DNA from: Candidatus Caldilinea saccharophila
GTDB lineage: Bacteria; Chloroflexota; Anaerolineae; Caldilineales; Caldilineaceae
Assembly (NCBI GenBank): GCA_016710365.1
Contig: JADJVW010000063.1
Span: 62,001-126,000 of the forward strand
Direction of reading: 5' to 3'
DNA length: 64,000 bases
The notes below the pieces were generated by a model, which did not search any database, was not told where the DNA came from, and saw only the letters and a list, made by a program, of their open reading frames with translations. Position 1 is the first letter of the stretch. Each line of letters starts with the position of its first letter. Below are positions 61,329-64,000 of the stretch, piece after piece. Both the position numbers and the translations under genes were made by a program.

Positions 61329-62357
61329 ATGCGTGTATTCCACGTTGCGCTCGCTCTATTGATGATGACGGCGCTTGCCGGATGTAGTGCGCCGGTGGCG
61401 ATGCCGGCTGCAGGAGGCGTCACGGCGGCTACGGCTTCTCCGGAACGGCTGCGCATTGTGGCGACCGTGTCACCGATCACCAATGTGGTCTACAATATCG
61501 CCGGCGACCGCGCCGAGCTCGCCGGCATTGTGCCGGAGGGAGTCAACTCGCACACCTACGAACCCGCGCCGTCGGATGCGCGGCAGTTGGCTGCCGCCGA
61601 CCTGATCTTCATCAATGGCTTGAAGCTTGAAGCGCCAACTTTGCAGTTGGCGGAAGCAAACGCACGCGACGGCGCCGAGATCGTGTTGCTGGGCGACCAG
61701 ACCATTGCGCCCGACGCTTATGTCTATGACTTTTCCTTTCCCAAGGAAGCCGGCAGCCCCAATCCGCATCTGTGACCCAATCCGTTTTATACGCTGAAGT
61801 ACGCTGAGATCATCCGTGACAAACTGAGCGCACGCGACCCGCAAAATGCTGACTACTACGCGGCCAATTACGCCAAGTTCGAGGCGCGCATCCAGGCGCT
61901 GGATGCGGCGATCCAGGCGACGGTTGACAGTATCCCGCCCGAAAATCGCAAATTGCTGACCTATCATGATTCGTGGGCCTACTTTGCGCCGCTGTACGGC
62001 ATGACGGTAGTCGGTGCGATTCAGCCGTCGGATTTTGCCGAGCCGTCGGCGCGCGAACTCGTGGAAATCATCGAGCAACTCAAGGCGGAGCAAGTCCCGG
62101 CGATCTTTGGCTCCGAAGTTTTTGCGTCGCCCGTGTTGGAGCAGATCGCGCGCGAGACCGGCGCCACCTACGTCGACGACCTGCGCGACGATGACCTGCC
62201 GGGGCAGCCGGGCGACGACAACCACTCCTACTTTGGCTTGATGGCGGAGAATCTGCGCATTATGGCGGAGGCGCTCGGCGGCGATCCGTCGATTATGGCG
62301 GCGTTCGATACGCGCAACGTGACGGGCGCAGATAATGACGTCGCGCAGAATCAATAA
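61329..62357 (+). CDS. ZnuA-type metal-binding lipoprotein with in-frame TGA
   Basis: Periplasmic-type solute-binding protein of the zinc/manganese cluster 9 family, attached as a lipoprotein (LAGCSAP lipobox near residue 18). It has IVATVSPITNVVYNIAGDRA, the first metal histidine in VNSHTYEPAPSD, the second in NPHLxPNPFYTLKYAE, then LLTYHDSWAYFAPLYG and IFGSEVFASPVLEQIA. The codon after PHL is TGA at 61773-61775, where the family has tryptophan (TGG). The frame is unchanged afterwards, so it is a point stop. Otherwise about 342 aa. AGGAGG lies 10 bases before the ATG; a TTG at 61323 is also in frame. The stop overlaps the ATPase start (TAATG). Confidence 0.85.
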
Positions 62358-63286
62358 TGCAACCGCTTGTCGAAGTGCGCAACTTGACCTTTGGGTACGA
62401 TGCGATGCCGGTGCTGCACGATGTTTCGCTTCATCTGCACAGTGGACAATTTGCCGGACTGGTGGGGCCGAGCGGCGCCGGCAAAACGAGCCTGCTGAAG
62501 CTGGTGCTGGGCGTGTTGCGCCCCACCCACGGCGTGGCGCTGCTCGACGGCGAACCCATCGATGGGCGTCAAGCCGGCCGGGTCGGCTATGTGCCGCAAC
62601 TGGAGACGGTGGACTGGAATTTCCCGGTGACGGTGGAGCAGGTCGTACTGATGGGGCGGGTGCGGCGCAGCGGATGGTGGCCGTGGCATGATGCCGCCGC
62701 GCGACGCGAGGCGCACGCGGTGCTGGAACGGCTTGAGATCGACCACCTGGCGGCGCGTCACATTCGCGCCTTGTCGGGCGGACAGCAGCAGCGCGTCTTT
62801 CTGGCGCGTGCGCTGATCGCGCGTCCTGACCTGCTGGTGCTCGACGAGCCGACGAGCGGGGTCGATATACGCACAGCGGAGAATATTCTGCATCTGCTGG
62901 CGGAGCTAAACCAGCAAGGTATGACGATCTTGATGACCACGCACGATCTCAATGCCGCGGCCGCGCATGTGCCGTGGCTCGTCTGCTTAAATCGACAGGT
63001 GATCGCCGAGGGGCCGCCGGAAGAGATCTTCACCGACGAGGTGCTCAGCCGAACCTACCAGAGCGAGATGATGGTGATCCGCCAGGAAGGGGTGCTGCTC
63101 GTGGCGCAGAAACCGCATCCTCATACACACCGCGATATTTTGCCGGCGCCGGTGCTGGGACATCGAGGGACAACGCTGGGCAGTAAAGACATGGCGGACG
63201 AGACGTCCGCGATCCGGGCAGAGGCGAATGAGACGTCTGCGCTCCGGGTGGGAAAGGGGAAGGCGCTCCATGCAGTGGCTGATTGA
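62357..63286 (+). CDS. ZnuC-type metal ABC transporter ATPase
   Basis: A 309-aa ATP-binding subunit. Walker A GPSGAGKTS is at about 38-46, then the Q-loop (VGYVPQLETVDW), the signature LSGGQQQR, Walker B LLVLDEP, and the switch histidine in MTTHDLN. The order and the P-loop neighbourhood match cluster 9 zinc/manganese transporters. The last 50 residues extend beyond the ATPase core and include a His-rich HPHTHRD element followed by two similar words, DETSAIR and NETSALR. The ATG overlaps the ZnuA-type stop, and the 3' end overlaps the permease by 17 bases. Confidence 0.92.
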   Translation: MQPLVEVRNLTFGYDAMPVLHDVSLHLHSGQFAGLVGPSGAGKTSLLKLVLGVLRPTHGVALLDGEPIDGRQAGRVGYVPQLETVDWNFPVTVEQVVLMGRVRRSGWWPWHDAAARREAHAVLERLEIDHLAARHIRALSGGQQQRVFLARALIARPDLLVLDEPTSGVDIRTAENILHLLAELNQQGMTILMTTHDLNAAAAHVPWLVCLNRQVIAEGPPEEIFTDEVLSRTYQSEMMVIRQEGVLLVAQKPHPHTHRDILPAPVLGHRGTTLGSKDMADETSAIRAEANETSALRVGKGKALHAVAD

Positions 63287-64000
63287 ACCCTTTCAGTACG
63301 AATTTTTCCGCACGGGGTTGAGTGTGGCGATGCTGGCCGGCGCGCTGTGTGGGCTGCTTGGCGTCTATATTGTTTTGCGCGGCATGAGCTATATCGGGCA
63401 TGGGCTGTCGCACGCTATCTTTGGCGGCGCGGTCGTGTCGTATGTGATGCAGTGGAACTTTTACCTGGGCGCGGGGTTGTGGGGGTTTCTGACCGCCGTG
63501 CTGATCAACCAGACGGTGCGGCGCACGCGCATCGGCGCGGATGCAGCCATCGGCGTGATTACGACGGCCAGCTTTGCCGTGGGCGTGGCGCTGATCAGCC
63601 GTTACCGGCGTTTTACGCAATCATTCGACGCTGCGCTCTTTGGCAACATCCTCGGCGTGACGTGGGAGCAGGTCGCTGTCGTCGCCGGCATCACGCTGCT
63701 GGTCGCGTTGACGATTCTCTTACTCTACAAACAATTGCTGTTCACAACCTTTGACCCCGAGGTGGCGCAGGTCTACGGCGTGCGCACGCAGTGGGTGGAC
63801 ACGCTCTTCGCCCTGGCGCTGGCCGCGGCGATCATTGCTTCGATGCAGGTGCTTGGCGTGACGCTGATCGCCGCGGCGCTGGTGATCCCGGCCATTACCG
63901 CGCGGTTGCTCACCGACAGCTTTGGCCGTATGATGACCTACGCCGTCGGCATTGGCGTCGCGTGCGGGGCGTTGGGGATGTACCTCAGTTTCTACGTGGA
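63270..64000 (+). CDS. ZnuB-type metal ABC transporter permease (3' truncated by window)
   Basis: Membrane subunit of the cluster 9 family, open to the end of the window (243 residues seen). The ATG at 63270 is preceded by GGGGAAGG inside the ATPase gene. Family hallmarks are LLGVYIVLRGMSYIGHGLSHAIFGG near the start, TFDPEVAQVYGVRTQWVDTLFAL (the EAA-like coupling region) and IASMQVLGVTLIAAALVIPAITARLL. About six hydrophobic helices are visible. It acts with the upstream binding protein and ATPase to import zinc or manganese. Confidence 0.92.
   Translation, partial: MQWLIEPFQYEFFRTGLSVAMLAGALCGLLGVYIVLRGMSYIGHGLSHAIFGGAVVSYVMQWNFYLGAGLWGFLTAVLINQTVRRTRIGADAAIGVITTASFAVGVALISRYRRFTQSFDAALFGNILGVTWEQVAVVAGITLLVALTILLLYKQLLFTTFDPEVAQVYGVRTQWVDTLFALALAAAIIASMQVLGVTLIAAALVIPAITARLLTDSFGRMMTYAVGIGVACGALGMYLSFYV

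Noticed and set aside
61773..61775. TGA recoded as tryptophan or selenocysteine
   Set aside because: Many intact genes in the window end with TGA, and no SECIS-like hairpin or cysteine homologue position is evident. A base change is simpler.

Overview
The window is about 64 kb of GC-rich bacterial DNA with short intergenic gaps. Gene content suggests Chloroflexota, probably a Caldilineae/Anaerolineae-like lineage. This is inferred from style: huge secreted proteins with DUF11, SdrD_B and GEVED modules, Pro/Thr-rich linkers before SH3b domains, a C-terminal YLPAVQR tail, VanW and sortase proteins, and intergenic CGCGGAT-type and heptamer repeats. No rRNA or other strict phylogenetic marker is present.

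Layout. 1-6.6 kb: end of a Gfo/Idh/MocA oxidoreductase, a sugar-phosphate isomerase, a sortase, an M24 peptidase, a RidA protein and small membrane proteins. 6.7-15.5 kb (minus strand): mnmA, and upstream of it a four-gene cluster of a secreted PPC/SH3b protein, a membrane-spanning CHAT (caspase-like) protein, a 132-aa protein and a second CHAT protein. This is my main candidate for an undescribed system. 16.4-26.9 kb: one 3490-residue modular surface protein. 27-32.2 kb: a small protein, a putative His/Cys clan-CD-like protein, a membrane protein with four cyclic-nucleotide-binding-type domains and an extracellular tail, and an SH3b lipoprotein whose tail looks similar. 32.4-36.9 kb: tRNA-Leu(CAA), an ECF sigma/anti-sigma pair and the GO repair genes mutM and mutY. 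36.9-41.5 kb (minus): a histidine phosphatase and clpX, clpP and tig.

42.0-52.1 kb (plus) is an ethanolamine-utilization microcompartment operon: eutN, eutA, eutB, eutC, two small regulator-like genes, eutL, eutE, a BMC hexamer, eutQ-like, eutJ, a tandem-BMC protein and a small EutQ-N-like protein with an encapsulation helix. Ethanolamine would be split by EutBC (kept active by EutA) to acetaldehyde and ammonia, and EutE would convert acetaldehyde to acetyl-CoA inside the shell. No phosphotransacetylase, alcohol dehydrogenase or cobalamin adenosyltransferase was recognised in the window. A VapBC pair follows. 53.0-58.5 kb (minus): VanW protein, GT-C-like membrane protein, metG and a small membrane protein. 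58.6-60.6 kb: a cyanophycinase-like protein with a cysteinyl-tRNA-synthetase-like tail and an alpha/beta hydrolase. 60.7-64 kb: a Fur-family regulator and a ZnuABC-type metal transporter with palindromic candidate operators.

A pervasive feature is broken reading frames. Sixteen genes need one or more single-base shifts (about 21 in total, mostly +1 and often beside short G or C runs) to give full-length family products, and a ZnuA-type gene has an in-frame TGA. Essential genes such as tig are affected, so sequencing or assembly error is the simplest reading. Coordinates of these genes are given for the restored gene.
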